Shown: positions 30,697-39,965, numbered from the stretch's first letter. The stretch is 64,000 nucleotides of DNA from G963667855 sp963667855 (GCA_963667855.2 CAXXKI010000012.1:124001-188000); one strand, 5' to 3'. Program-made: numbers and translations. The notes: generated from the letters alone by a model not told the origin.

Positions 30697-32355
30697 ATGT
30701 TCTGCTATCAATGTGAAGAGACAGCCAAGGGAACCGGTTGCACGATTAAGGGAGTTTGTGGAAAAACTCCAGAGGTTGCCGCTTTGCAGGATTTACTGAT
30801 TCATGCTCTTAAGGGTTTATCAAAGTATGCTCACCGCGCCCGGCAGCTAGGAGTAACCGATAGCGATCTGAACAGGTTTACCCTGGAGGCACTGTTTACA
30901 ACGGTGACCAATGTCAACTTCGATGCCCAGCGGATGCAGGAAATGTTGTTGAAAGCCGGGCGGTTCAAGGAGTTGGCCAAGCGGTTGTATATGGAAGGTT
31001 GCGACAAGAACGGTCAGAACCCTGAGCAGTTTGACGGTCCTGCCGCCTGGGAACCTGCCAGGACCGTGGATGACCTGGTGAGTCAGGGGCTGGCTGTTTC
31101 CATTGAAAAACGCATATCCGATAGAGGTGCGGATTTAACCGGGCTGGAAGAGCTTTTGACCTACGGGCTGAAAGGAACCGGCGCTTACGCTGACCATGCT
31201 CTCATTCTTGGGCAGGAGGATGACGAAGTCTATGCGTTTATGCACGAGGCTCTGGATGCGTTGACCAGAGCCAATACCACTATTGAGGAATTACTTGAAT
31301 TGAACCTGCGCTGCGGCGAAGTCAACCTCAAAGTGATGGGGATGCTGGATAAGGCAAATACCGATGCCTACGGTGACCCTGTACCCACGGTAGTCCGGAC
31401 TACGCCTATTAAGGGAAAAGCTATACTGATCTCCGGGCATGACCTGAAGGATCTGGAGGAGCTTTTGAAGCAGACTGAGGGGAAGGGTATTAACGTCTAT
31501 ACGCACTCGGAGATGCTTCCGGCAAATGGCTATCCGGAATTGAATAAATACGAGCACCTGGTCGGTAACTACGGAGGAGCCTGGCATGCCCAGGTCAAGG
31601 AGTTTGCTGCGTTTCCCGGTTCGATTGTAATGACCACCAATTGTATTCAAAAGCCCACCGATGATTATATTAATCGGATTTTCACCTGTGGTTTGGTGGC
31701 TTTCCCGGGAGTGAAGCATATCGAAAACCGCGATTTCACTCCGGCGATAGAGGCCGCTTTGGCCCAGCCGGGGTTCAGTGCCGATGCGGAGGAGAAAACC
31801 GTTACCGTTGGATTCGGGCATAATGCGGTACTAGGTGTGGCCGATAGAGTGGTGGAAGCAGTAAAGGAGGGGAAGATCAGGCATTTCTTCCTGATTGGTG
31901 GTTGCGATTCCCGGCATGAAGGGCGGAGCTATTATACCGATTTTGCCGCCGCTGTTCCTGATGATTGTGTAATTCTGACTCTAGCTTGCGGCAAGTATCG
32001 TATTAACCATCTCGATTACGGTGACATTGGCGGTATTCCAAGACTGCTGGATATGGGGCAGTGTAATGACGCCTATTCCGCTATCCAGGTTGCTGTGGCA
32101 TTGGCCAATGCATTCGAGTGCGAAGTGAACGATCTGCCGTTATCGCTGATAATCACCTGGTACGAACAGAAGGCGGTTTGTATTTTGCTTACCCTGCTGT
32201 TTCTGGGAGTAAAGAATATTCGCCTGGGACCGAAGCTGCCCGCGTTTGTAACGCCGGCCGCCCTGAACGTGCTGGTGGAGAAATTTAACATTATGCCCAT
32301 AACCACGGTTGAGCAGGATATGGCCGACATCCTTGGCCAGTTGACCATCGCTTAG
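30697..32355 (+). CDS. hcp: Hybrid-cluster protein (hydroxylamine / NO reductase)
   Basis: A 552-residue protein that reduces hydroxylamine in vitro and nitric oxide to nitrous oxide in vivo, protecting against nitrosative stress; cytosolic. The N-terminal cluster ligands are Cys3, 6, 15 and 21 (CX2CX8CX5C). Hybrid-cluster regions include NLRCGEVNLKVMGMLD, SGHDLKDLEELL, TNCIQKPTDDY, GGCDSRHEGRSYYTDFA and LACGKYRIN. The length fits the form found in anaerobes. ATG 30697 follows AAAGGAGA; GTG 30694 is adjacent. Control by the Crp/Fnr regulator is likely. Confidence 0.97.
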   Translation: MFCYQCEETAKGTGCTIKGVCGKTPEVAALQDLLIHALKGLSKYAHRARQLGVTDSDLNRFTLEALFTTVTNVNFDAQRMQEMLLKAGRFKELAKRLYMEGCDKNGQNPEQFDGPAAWEPARTVDDLVSQGLAVSIEKRISDRGADLTGLEELLTYGLKGTGAYADHALILGQEDDEVYAFMHEALDALTRANTTIEELLELNLRCGEVNLKVMGMLDKANTDAYGDPVPTVVRTTPIKGKAILISGHDLKDLEELLKQTEGKGINVYTHSEMLPANGYPELNKYEHLVGNYGGAWHAQVKEFAAFPGSIVMTTNCIQKPTDDYINRIFTCGLVAFPGVKHIENRDFTPAIEAALAQPGFSADAEEKTVTVGFGHNAVLGVADRVVEAVKEGKIRHFFLIGGCDSRHEGRSYYTDFAAAVPDDCVILTLACGKYRINHLDYGDIGGIPRLLDMGQCNDAYSAIQVAVALANAFECEVNDLPLSLIITWYEQKAVCILLTLLFLGVKNIRLGPKLPAFVTPAALNVLVEKFNIMPITTVEQDMADILGQLTIA

Positions 32356-32431
32356 AATCTTCCGAGCTGGCGTTGACCGCTACAGCAGTTGGCTCCGGTT
32401 TTTTCCTACGCCAAGCGGACTAGGCTAAGGG

Positions 32432-32450
32432 GGCGGGCATCTTGTCCGCC
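32432..32450. repeat. GC-rich hairpin, REP-like
   Basis: GGCGGGC and GTCCGCC pair around ATCTT, ~75 bases past hcp. The stem is the same as at 3801-3819 apart from one base. A weak terminator for hcp is possible (TGATTTCTTA follows). Confidence 0.5.
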
Positions 32451-32543
32451 TGATTTCTTATCTACCAATTACCGCCAAATGTTATTATTGCGCTAGTATT
32501 GCTCGATAAAAAAACACCTAAATTCAAGAAACCCATATCAAAT

Positions 32544-32732
32544 GACGTGCCACTGCTCTGTGAGCAGTGCTCACCTATTTACAGGATTTTATATCGAACT
32601 TCTTAGCATTAATCGTCGCCAATTATTGTTTCCAGAGATATTGGCACGCATTTATAGCTCGATCCCGTCGATTTGTACTTTAACAGTATATTGGTTATCT
32701 AGTAACCACTGCTCACAGAGCAGTGGCACGTC
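32544..32732. repeat. REPIN-like element with 26-bp perfect inverted arms
   Basis: Positions 32544-32569 reappear perfectly inverted at 32707-32732, 137 bases apart. Each arm folds alone: CACTGCTC and GAGCAGTG pair around TGT. No reading frame inside is convincing. Flanks show no obvious target duplication. It fills most of the hcp to 32939 gap. The layout matches the 3625-3727 element although the arm sequence differs. Confidence 0.75.
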
Positions 32733-32938
32733 GTAATACGTAAGGATTCGACTAGGTGGTATGGATTTAAAACGCGTAAAATGGCATTCTCTCCAATACT
32801 ATCTTTTGCGTTTTTGTCAGCGATTTTAAGTTGCCGCCGTTCAATTCGACAGCTATTATTGAGTATAGAAATAGCAACAGCTGTTGTCTAACGACCGATA
32901 TGGGTTATAGCTATTCAGGATCAGTCGCGGAGTGTGAA

Positions 32939-33391
32939 ATGCTGGAAAAGTTACATAAATCTGGTCGGCTTAAGATAGTTGAGTGGAGTTCTGGAAAGCG
33001 GGAGATTGCTCTGGACGAAACTTGTGCACTCCGGCTTGTGGGGGCTATTGTTCTCCAGGCGATGTGGGATGGTATGCTGAAAGTACGGATTGGCGTTAAA
33101 CCCAAAACGGGTGAAGCATGGATGAAGTACTTCGGTCCTGAGGAATATGACGATCAGGTGTGGTGGGATATGGTTCCTCCACCGGCGGAGTTTTACCCTA
33201 AAACAGTTCAGGATGTTTTTCGCCTGGTGAAGTTGGAATCGCGGGTTCCTTTCAAGGGTGTTATTCCCGCAACTGTCGATGGTAAGCACCTTGATTTGAA
33301 TTTTGCCATGGAGTCACTCGGTTATTTCCAAATATCCTGGTCAGAGGAATTTGCCAAAACAACCTTGGACCGAAAAAACGCGAGGCATTAA
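32939..33391 (+). CDS. Hypothetical protein
   Basis: About 150 residues, soluble, mixed alpha/beta, with a notable acidic and aromatic stretch (KYFGPEEYDDQVWWDMVPPP). ATG 32939 has GGAG 6 bases upstream; the frame is open back to 32831. I recognise no family. It lies between REP-like elements, with no close neighbour on the same strand. Confidence 0.5.
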   Translation: MLEKLHKSGRLKIVEWSSGKREIALDETCALRLVGAIVLQAMWDGMLKVRIGVKPKTGEAWMKYFGPEEYDDQVWWDMVPPPAEFYPKTVQDVFRLVKLESRVPFKGVIPATVDGKHLDLNFAMESLGYFQISWSEEFAKTTLDRKNARH

Positions 33392-33459
33392 TCGAGCCCG
33401 TGAATGCGCGAAAACATTTCATTAATCGTCGATTTTCCACGAACCTTACGGAAACTTGA

Positions 33460-33473
33460 GGCGTGGAGACGCC
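33460..33473. repeat. Short palindrome, REP-like
   Basis: GGCGT and ACGCC pair around GGAG. It lies between convergent genes and its loop/arm wording (GGAGACGCC) resembles the GAGACGCCC of the 3801 hairpin, so it may be a shortened relative. Confidence 0.35.
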
Positions 33474-33533
33474 GTACTATTGCCAGAGATAAAACTGATC
33501 TCGATTGCGTTGTGAGGAAACCGTTCTGTATTG

Positions 33534-34124
33534 TTATTCCTCAATCTCCTTGATAGCTCGGCAGGGATTACCGGCGGCAAAGACATTCGGCGGTACTGAT
33601 TTGGTTACAACTGCTCCTGCGCCAATGGTGGTGTTATTTCCGATTGTTACTCCGGGCATGACTAGCGCTCCGCCGCCCAGCCAGACATTATTTCCGATTT
33701 CTACCGATAAGGCTCTGGTTGTATATACGGTAGTTTCTTTACCGGTAGTGATAATGCGTTCGTTGGCATTAAGCGGATGGGTGGCTGTATAGATTTGTAC
33801 CGCCGGACCGATTAGTACGTTATTTCCTATGGTGATTCGATTACAGTCCAGCAGTACGCAGTTGTAGTTTAGAAATACGTTATTCCCAATCGAGATATTC
33901 TCGCCGTAGTCACAGAAGAAGGGGGATTCTATCCACACGTTTTCGCCCAGGCTCCCGAGCAAAGCGGCAAGGATTTCGTGTTTTGACTCGGCATCGGTTG
34001 GTTCGGTGGCCGAGTAGGCTCTCAGTAACGCCCTGGCTTTTTGATACATGGCCAATAGCTCGGGGTCGCGTGAATTGTAACACTTGCCGGCCAGCATCTT
34101 GTCCTTTTCTGTTTCGATATTCAT
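33534..34124 (-). CDS. Maltose/galactoside O-acetyltransferase-like (left-handed beta-helix)
   Basis: A ~196-residue hexapeptide-repeat acetyltransferase of the Maa/NodL/LacA group, which moves acetyl from acetyl-CoA to a sugar hydroxyl in the cytoplasm. It begins with the family's MLAGKCYNSRDPELL helix region. Left-handed beta-helix repeats follow (ISIGNNVFLNYN, ITIGNNVLIGP, VEIGNNVWLGGG, VTIGNNTTIGAG), with the catalytic His in TATHPLNANER. ATG 34124 fits the family start. The true acceptor sugar cannot be read from sequence. Confidence 0.88.
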   Translation of the reverse strand: MNIETEKDKMLAGKCYNSRDPELLAMYQKARALLRAYSATEPTDAESKHEILAALLGSLGENVWIESPFFCDYGENISIGNNVFLNYNCVLLDCNRITIGNNVLIGPAVQIYTATHPLNANERIITTGKETTVYTTRALSVEIGNNVWLGGGALVMPGVTIGNNTTIGAGAVVTKSVPPNVFAAGNPCRAIKEIEE

Positions 34125-34431
34125 TGTCGGGTCGCCCATCTCTACGGAATCTGAAGGTCGATTAAGTCCAGTGAGTTTTGTCTCCTGTTATAGCGATACG
34201 AATGCGAGAAGAGTATCGCCGGTCTGGCTCAAGCTTCCAACTTCTTTGAAATGCCTACGCGTTTTTCTCGTTCCACCGATGGGATTAGGGGAGAATCTGT
34301 GCTTATGACAGTGTTTTCGAAGAATGGGCAGGTTGTTACAGCAATGATTCTTATTTGTTAAAACAGCTCGGTTGTTATTCCAACTGTTTGTAGAACAGGA
34401 GTTTATGGCGATATAGGCTCCTCAGGGATGA

Positions 34432-34460
34432 TTGACAAAATCGGTTTTGTGGCGTAACCT
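34432..34460 (+). promoter_or_regulatory. Candidate sigma-70 promoter for the pheA operon
   Basis: TTGACA (34432-34437), 17-base spacer, TAACCT (34455-34460). The -35 is perfect, the -10 weak. Transcription would start near 34467, 79 bases before pheA. The rest of the 34125-34545 gap shows no feature. Confidence 0.4.
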
Positions 34461-34545
34461 TCGCGGTTCTTTATTTTTGCCCGAAAGCGTGGTTTGTGGC
34501 CCTTTCCTGAGCCGCTGCCGGAACTCCTTTGATGGATAGACGCCT

Positions 34546-35631
34546 GTGTCGGATTTGGACGGACAACTTGCAGGCCCGCGGAAGCGGATCGACGAGATAG
34601 ACGCGGAAGTCGTGCGCCTGATCAACGAGCGGGCGGAGATGGCCGCTGAAATCGGGCGGATCAAGAGAAATTCAGGCGATGCTACCTATGCTCCTGCCCG
34701 GGAGCGTGCCGTATTGGACAAGGTGGTGAAGGCTAACTCCGGTCCGCTGCCTGACGCCACCATACTGGCGATTTATCGGGAGTTGATGAGTGGTTCGTTC
34801 GTGCTGGAACGTACTCCGCGGGTTGCCTACCTCGGTCCTCCGGGAACGCATTCGCACCTGGCGGCCACGCGGAAGTTCGGATCCAGTTTCGAGTTTGAAC
34901 CGGTCAAGCATATATCGGCTGTATTCGATGAGATCGAGCGGGGGCACGTGGATCTTGGCGTGGTTCCGATTGAGAATACCCTTGGAGGCGGTGTAGTCGA
35001 TACTCTTGATGCTTTTCTCAAGTACGACGTAAAGGTCTGTGCGGAGGTTAACCTTTCGGTCCAGCATCACCTATTGGCTAATTGCAGCCTGGAAAGCGTG
35101 GAAAAGGTTTATTCCAAGCCGGAGGTTTTTGCCCAGTGTCAGAACTGGCTGGCGGAAACCGGGATGCAGGATAAGACGGTTGCCGTGGCCAGCACCAGCA
35201 GGGCGGCGGAACTGGCAGTTGAGGAAGAAAACACGGCCGCCGTGGGCAGTGAGCTGGCGGCGAGTATATATGGCTTGAACAAGATACGGGACCGGATTGA
35301 AGATGATCCGGGTAATATCACGCGATTCCTGGTTGTTTCCAAGGAGCACGCCAAGCCGACCGGTAATGACAAGACAGCTATTGTTTTTGTAGCTGCCGAC
35401 AAACCGGGCTCCCTGGTTGAAGTACTTGATGTTTTTCGCAAGGCGAGTGTCAACATGACTTATATTGAGTCTCGCCCCAGTAAGCAGAAAAAATTCGAAT
35501 ATTGCTTTTTCGTGGATATCGAGGGGCATATTGATGATCCGCGCATTGCGGAGGTGATCGAAGATGTGAAGCCGTATTGCAGATCACTTCGGGTCTTGGG
35601 TGCTTTTCCTCGGGCAGATGAAGTTGTTTAA
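34546..35631 (+). CDS. pheA: Bifunctional chorismate mutase / prephenate dehydratase
   Basis: A 361-residue P-protein converting chorismate via prephenate to phenylpyruvate for phenylalanine synthesis. The order is chorismate mutase (~1-90; RKRIDEIDAEVVRLINERA), prephenate dehydratase (~95-270; YLGPPGTHSHLAA, PIENTLGGGVVDTLD and the catalytic TRF in NITRFLVVS), and an ACT regulatory domain (~280-361; ESRPSK), where phenylalanine should bind for feedback inhibition. It starts at GTG 34546. It heads a long same-strand run and precedes aroF by 24 bases, pairing the first and a late step of aromatic synthesis. Confidence 0.95.
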   Translation: MSDLDGQLAGPRKRIDEIDAEVVRLINERAEMAAEIGRIKRNSGDATYAPARERAVLDKVVKANSGPLPDATILAIYRELMSGSFVLERTPRVAYLGPPGTHSHLAATRKFGSSFEFEPVKHISAVFDEIERGHVDLGVVPIENTLGGGVVDTLDAFLKYDVKVCAEVNLSVQHHLLANCSLESVEKVYSKPEVFAQCQNWLAETGMQDKTVAVASTSRAAELAVEEENTAAVGSELAASIYGLNKIRDRIEDDPGNITRFLVVSKEHAKPTGNDKTAIVFVAADKPGSLVEVLDVFRKASVNMTYIESRPSKQKKFEYCFFVDIEGHIDDPRIAEVIEDVKPYCRSLRVLGAFPRADEVV

Positions 35632-35655
35632 AAAAAGTAGGTAGAGGCGGAAACG

Positions 35656-36735
35656 ATGGATCTAGTAGTGGTAATGCGATCGACGGCAACCAAAGAGCAG
35701 GAGGAGTCCGTCATTGCCCGAGCGGCCGACCTGGGGATGGAATCTAGAGTTGCCCCTGGTGAGTTTCGTACCATGATTTCCGCTACGGGTAACCAGGCCG
35801 TTTCCGTGATCGAGCAGTTGGAGCAGCTTGCCGGGGTGGACCGGGTGATAATGGTTACCCAGCCTTACCGGCTGGCTTCTCGAGAATTCCACGAAGCGGA
35901 CAGCATTATCGATATTAAGGGTATTCGTATCGGCGGTCCGCATGTCAATGTGATAGCCGGTCCGTGCGCTATTGAGAGTCGGGACTTGTTGTTTGAGGTT
36001 GGCAAATCGGTGAAAGAGGCCGGCGCGTCGATTCTTCGCGGTGGGGCGTTCAAGCCGAGAAGCAGCCCGTACGCTTTTCAAGGTATGGGTGTCGAAGGGT
36101 TGAAGCTGCTTAAAGAGGCGGGCGAAGAGTTCAATATGCCTACAATCACCGAGGTGACCGATCCTCGGGATGTGGAAGTGGTCGCTCAATATGCCGACAT
36201 CTTCCAGATCGGGGCGCGGAATATGCAGAACTTCAACCTGCTCCTGGAGGTTGGCAAAACCGACAAGCCGGTATTTATCAAGCGTGGGTTGGCCGCTTCG
36301 ATTAACGAGCTATTGATGTCGGCCGAATACGTGCTGAGCGAGGGGAATCACCGGGTAATTCTGTGTGAGCGTGGAATTCGCACTTTTGGTACCGAAACCC
36401 GGTTTACTTTGGATATCTCAGCGGTTCCGGTGATCCAGGAACGGTGTCATTTGCCGGTGTTTGTCGATCCGTCTCATGCGGGTGGAAAGAGGGACTTGGT
36501 TCCGCCATTGGCACTTGCAGGTGTAGTGGCGGGTGCCGCTGGCGTGATTGTGGAGGTACACAGTTGCCCGGACAAGGCTCTATGTGATGGTCCGCAGGCG
36601 GTATTGCCTAACCGGTTCAAGCAGCTTATGGAGGAGCTGAGACAAGCCGCGGAGATCGTAGGGCATCGGGTAACCGCTTGGGGAGAGTCGTCTTCCGGAC
36701 CCCGAAGGATCGAAAGTGGCGGTTGGATGAGTTAA
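35656..36735 (+). CDS. aroF: DAHP synthase (type I-beta)
   Basis: A 359-residue 3-deoxy-7-phosphoheptulonate synthase, the first enzyme of the shikimate pathway, joining PEP and erythrose-4-phosphate. It has an N-terminal ferredoxin-like regulatory domain (~1-90) found in the Thermotoga-type enzyme. The barrel follows, with VIAGPCAIESRD, FKPRSSPYAFQGMG, IKRGLAASINELLMSAEY, ILCERGIRTF and DPSHAGGKRDLV. It is 24 bases after pheA, so co-expression is likely. Confidence 0.95.
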   Translation: MDLVVVMRSTATKEQEESVIARAADLGMESRVAPGEFRTMISATGNQAVSVIEQLEQLAGVDRVIMVTQPYRLASREFHEADSIIDIKGIRIGGPHVNVIAGPCAIESRDLLFEVGKSVKEAGASILRGGAFKPRSSPYAFQGMGVEGLKLLKEAGEEFNMPTITEVTDPRDVEVVAQYADIFQIGARNMQNFNLLLEVGKTDKPVFIKRGLAASINELLMSAEYVLSEGNHRVILCERGIRTFGTETRFTLDISAVPVIQERCHLPVFVDPSHAGGKRDLVPPLALAGVVAGAAGVIVEVHSCPDKALCDGPQAVLPNRFKQLMEELRQAAEIVGHRVTAWGESSSGPRRIESGGWMS

Positions 36736-36856
36736 GGTTGTTGATAACTATTGCGAGCAGACAGGTCGGATTCGTCGCACGGTGTTGGCGGGTTATGGTT
36801 GCTCGATGATGTGGCAGGAGCGATCAGCTCCGGCAGGAAAACAGGAAATAAGAACG

Positions 36857-37606
36857 ATGAGAAAGCCATTTATTGCCGGTAACTGGAAGATGCACAACGA
36901 TTTGGCCGGAGGCAAGGAGCTTGTCGAAGGTTTGAAGGCCAAGATCCCGGCTGACACCAAGTGTGATATTGCCGTTTGTACGCCGGCCACTTTATTGTTC
37001 CCGATAGGTGAGGCCATTGCCGGTTCACCGATCAAACTCGGTGCCCAGAATTGCCATTTTGAATCTAAGGGAGCTTTCACCGGCGAAATCGCCCCTTCAA
37101 TGCTTAAGGACGCCGGGTGTACCTATGTAATTATAGGTCACAGCGAAAGACGGCATATTTTCGGCGAAACTAACGAGATGCTGAAGAAGAAGGTAGCCGC
37201 TGCCCAGCAGGCCGGTTTGCATGTGATCTACGCCATTGGTGAGCTGCTGGAAGAACGTGAGTCCGGTAAAACCGAGCAGGTTTGCGAGCAGCAGTTGAAA
37301 GAGGTGTTGACGACTGATCTGGATACCTCGCTTTTAACCATCGCCTACGAGCCGGTTTGGGCAATTGGTACCGGTAAGACAGCTACTCCGGATCAGGCTC
37401 AGGCGGTTCATGCCTTTGTTCGTGCAAAGCTGGGGGGACTTTTCGGCGATGATGTAGCCCAAAAGCTCAGAATCCAGTATGGTGGTAGCGTTAAGCCGGG
37501 GAATGCGAAGGAGCTGTTCAGCTGTCCGGATGTAGATGGCGGATTAGTCGGCGGTGCGTGTTTGGTAGCTGACGATTTTGCCGCTATTATAGCGGCGGCT
37601 GAATAA
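36857..37606 (+). CDS. tpiA: Triosephosphate isomerase
   Basis: A 249-residue glycolytic enzyme interconverting dihydroxyacetone phosphate and glyceraldehyde-3-phosphate. Key residues are Lys in FIAGNWKMHND, His in IIGHSERRHIFGE, Glu in AYEPVWAIGTGKTA and the phosphate loop IQYGGSVKPGNAKEL. ATG 36857 follows AGGAA; the frame extends back to 36782 but the family begins here. It is followed by a hairpin and secG. Confidence 0.97.
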   Translation: MRKPFIAGNWKMHNDLAGGKELVEGLKAKIPADTKCDIAVCTPATLLFPIGEAIAGSPIKLGAQNCHFESKGAFTGEIAPSMLKDAGCTYVIIGHSERRHIFGETNEMLKKKVAAAQQAGLHVIYAIGELLEERESGKTEQVCEQQLKEVLTTDLDTSLLTIAYEPVWAIGTGKTATPDQAQAVHAFVRAKLGGLFGDDVAQKLRIQYGGSVKPGNAKELFSCPDVDGGLVGGACLVADDFAAIIAAAE

Positions 37607-37626
37607 AACTGTTTGGTTTGATTGAC

Positions 37627-37654
37627 CACCCGCAGAGTTTTTGCTTTGCGGGTG
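37627..37654 (+). other. Hairpin between tpiA and secG
   Basis: CACCCGCAGAG and CTTTGCGGGTG pair (11 bp, one wobble) around TTTTTG. No downstream U-run follows, so it may stabilise the tpiA mRNA end or partly terminate transcription rather than stop it fully. Confidence 0.55.
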
Positions 37655-37693
37655 AGTTGTTCTTGATAAACACGGGTATGAGGTGCATTTGAT

Positions 37694-38164
37694 ATGTCTA
37701 CCATGTTGGCGATGACTGCTACTCACTGGATCATGGCGTTGAGTCTGTTCTGCGTTTGCGTACTTTTGATGTTGATCATCCTGGTCCAGAAAGGTCGTGG
37801 CGGCGGTCTGGCTTCCGCGTTCGGTGGCGGTGGTGGAAGCAGCAGTGCTTTTGGCGGTAAGACCGGTGATGTTTTTACTGGTATTACAGTTGTGTTGGCC
37901 GCAGTGTTTTTGATTCTGACTGTTACGGGTAATTTCGTGCTGAAATCAAGTGCGAGTATACCGGGTCCCGCAGTTCAGGGTGTGCCAGCGCCACAGGGTG
38001 GTACTCCAGCAGTTCCAGTATCCGCAGCCGACTCTGCCGATACGGATGAGGAAAAATCCGAAGCTGAAACAGCGGAACCTCAGGCGGACACTGCTGCTCC
38101 GTCAGCTGAGCAAGGTGAGCCGGATATCGCGGGTGACGCACCCTCTGCGGATACTGAGGAATAA
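37694..38164 (+). CDS. secG: Preprotein translocase subunit SecG with acidic tail
   Basis: A 156-residue accessory subunit of SecYEG. It has the family's two helices (WIMALSLFCVCVLLMLIILV and GITVVLAAVFLILTVTGNFV) linked by the conserved glycine-rich loop QKGRGGGLASAFGGGGG. After residue ~85 comes a ~70-residue low-complexity tail rich in Pro, Ala, Glu and Asp that the ~75-110-residue standard SecG lacks. ATG 37694 has AGGTG upstream. The SecA motor is encoded at 3844-7740. Confidence 0.93.
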   Translation: MSTMLAMTATHWIMALSLFCVCVLLMLIILVQKGRGGGLASAFGGGGGSSSAFGGKTGDVFTGITVVLAAVFLILTVTGNFVLKSSASIPGPAVQGVPAPQGGTPAVPVSAADSADTDEEKSEAETAEPQADTAAPSAEQGEPDIAGDAPSADTEE

Positions 38165-38251
38165 GTTCTTCCCGGTGTTTTTCGGGTATCAAATCCTTGA
38201 TAACAGTCGGCGCGTTATGCGCGAGCAGTTAGTGGATATTGGGGACGGCAA

Positions 38252-39136
38252 ATGATTCGGTCCATGACAGGCTACGGCGAGGCGCATCATGCTCAGGATG
38301 GCGTTAGTTATGCGCTGGAAGTTCGCAGCCTGAATAATCGGTATTTCAAGTCGAATATCAAGTTGCCGGAAAACCTTCGTTATCTTGAGCCGGAGGTGGA
38401 GAAGTTTCTTCGCGGCAAAATCCAGCGAGGCAGTGTCAGCTACGTACTGCGGTTACGGAACAGCAGTGCCGCAGCGGCATACGAGATTAACCAGGCTGCT
38501 TTGGAGCAGTATATAAAGCAGATTCACGGCGCGTCTTTCCCTGATGGTTTGACTCCGACGGTGGATTTGGGATCACTTTTGTCTTTACCGGGAGTATGTG
38601 ATCAGCCAGAGCAGGACGAGACTGCCCGGGAGCTGGTTTGGGAAATAGCAAAATCGCTCACGGAAAAGGCACTTGGTTCGCTGCTGGAGATGCGCAGGAT
38701 CGAAGGAGAGGCCTTAAAGAAAGACCTGGTAGGAAACTGCGATCAGATTCGTAAACAGGCGGTTAAAATAGCCGCTCTTGCGCCACAAGTTGTCACTGAA
38801 TATCAAGACAAACTGAGGGAGCGGGTTTCCTCGTTACTCAGTGACGCGAAACTGGAACTGGATAAAGACGCGTTGCTTCGGGAGGTGGCGATTTACGCGG
38901 ACCGCTGCGACATCAATGAGGAGATCGCCCGGTTAACCTGCCATTTAGATCAGTTTGAAAAGATGTGCGATTCGCCGGAATTGGCAGGGCGCCGTCTTGA
39001 TTTTCTGGCACAAGAGATGCTTCGAGAGGCAAACACTATCGGCAGTAAAAGTAACCACGCGGAGATTGCCCGAAGCGTAGTAGAAATAAAAAGTTGTATT
39101 GATCGTTTGAAGGAACAGGTTCAGAATGTCGAATGA
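38252..39136 (+). CDS. yicC: YicC-family endoribonuclease
   Basis: A 294-residue YicC protein. It shows the N-terminal MIRSMTGYGEA signature, EVRSLNNRYFKSNIKLPE and the C-terminal DFLAQEMLREANTIGSKSN, and is normal in length. E. coli YicC is an RNA-cleaving enzyme linked to small-RNA turnover. It overlaps gmk by 11 bases, an arrangement common in many bacteria, so the two are coupled. Confidence 0.94.
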   Translation: MIRSMTGYGEAHHAQDGVSYALEVRSLNNRYFKSNIKLPENLRYLEPEVEKFLRGKIQRGSVSYVLRLRNSSAAAAYEINQAALEQYIKQIHGASFPDGLTPTVDLGSLLSLPGVCDQPEQDETARELVWEIAKSLTEKALGSLLEMRRIEGEALKKDLVGNCDQIRKQAVKIAALAPQVVTEYQDKLRERVSSLLSDAKLELDKDALLREVAIYADRCDINEEIARLTCHLDQFEKMCDSPELAGRRLDFLAQEMLREANTIGSKSNHAEIARSVVEIKSCIDRLKEQVQNVE

Positions 39137-39716
39137 CGCGATTGGGCGGAAAGCTGGGACGCTTGTCGTGGTCAGTGGTCCGTCCGGTACCGGCAAAACA
39201 TCCGTCTGTAACGCAATCCTGGAGCGTATTCCAGAGGCGGTTTGGAGCGTGTCAGCAACTACCAGGCCTCCAAGAGGTGTTGAGTCGGCCGGTAGGAGTT
39301 ACGAATACCTGACCAGGGACGAGTTCGCCAAACGTAAAGCTGAGGGGGCGTACCTGGAGACGGCCGAATACTGTGGTCACTGGTATGGAACTCCTATTGA
39401 ACCAGTAGAACGTTGGGTTGCTGACGGTAAAATAGTCGTAATGGAAATAGACGTACAAGGCGGACTCCAGGTGGCGGAGCGGATGCCCGATTCTATTCGC
39501 GTTTTTATGTTGCCTCCGGATTTCGAATCGCTTAAAGCGAGACTCGAAGGCAGGAACACGGAGTCGGCCGAACATATGGAAAAGCGTCTCGCCGTTGCCG
39601 ATGGTGAGATCGGTATTGCCCGTGATTCGGGCAGTTACCAATATTTCGTTACCAACGATGTCCTGGAGGACACGGTGGAAGAAGTGGTTGATATCATTAA
39701 AAAGCACATAGGTTGA
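39126..39716 (+). CDS. gmk: Guanylate kinase
   Basis: A 196-residue enzyme phosphorylating GMP to GDP with ATP. The P-loop is VVSGPSGTGKTSVC. The GMP-binding region is SATTRPPRGVESAGRSYEYL and the lid has RNTESAEHMEKRL. Normal length. It overlaps yicC and is followed by rpoZ after 18 bases. Confidence 0.96.
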   Translation: MSNDAIGRKAGTLVVVSGPSGTGKTSVCNAILERIPEAVWSVSATTRPPRGVESAGRSYEYLTRDEFAKRKAEGAYLETAEYCGHWYGTPIEPVERWVADGKIVVMEIDVQGGLQVAERMPDSIRVFMLPPDFESLKARLEGRNTESAEHMEKRLAVADGEIGIARDSGSYQYFVTNDVLEDTVEEVVDIIKKHIG

Positions 39717-39734
39717 TTGTTCAGAGGAATTTGC

Positions 39735-39965
39735 ATGATCGAGGAACTTAAGAACGACGAGCTTATTCACAAGGTCGGTGGCCGGTTCAAGCTGACGGCT
39801 CTGATTCAACGCCGTCTGGTGGAGTTAATGCAGGGTGCCAGGCCTTTAGTGGAAACCAAAGGGCTGACCGAAGTGGAAATTGCGGTTAAGGAACTCGTCG
39901 AAGATAAAATCGCTGCTCGTGAAGTAGCTGATATCGAGGACGATGAGGATGATGTCAACGTCTGA
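39735..39965 (+). CDS. rpoZ: RNA polymerase omega subunit
   Basis: About 76 residues. The omega signature is GGRFKLTALIQRRLVELMQG followed by VEIAVKELVEDKI; it helps assemble beta-prime. The C-terminus is strongly acidic (DIEDDEDDVNV). ATG 39735 has AGAGGAA upstream. The gmk-rpoZ pairing is widespread. Its 3' end overlaps coaC. Confidence 0.9.
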   Translation: MIEELKNDELIHKVGGRFKLTALIQRRLVELMQGARPLVETKGLTEVEIAVKELVEDKIAAREVADIEDDEDDVNV

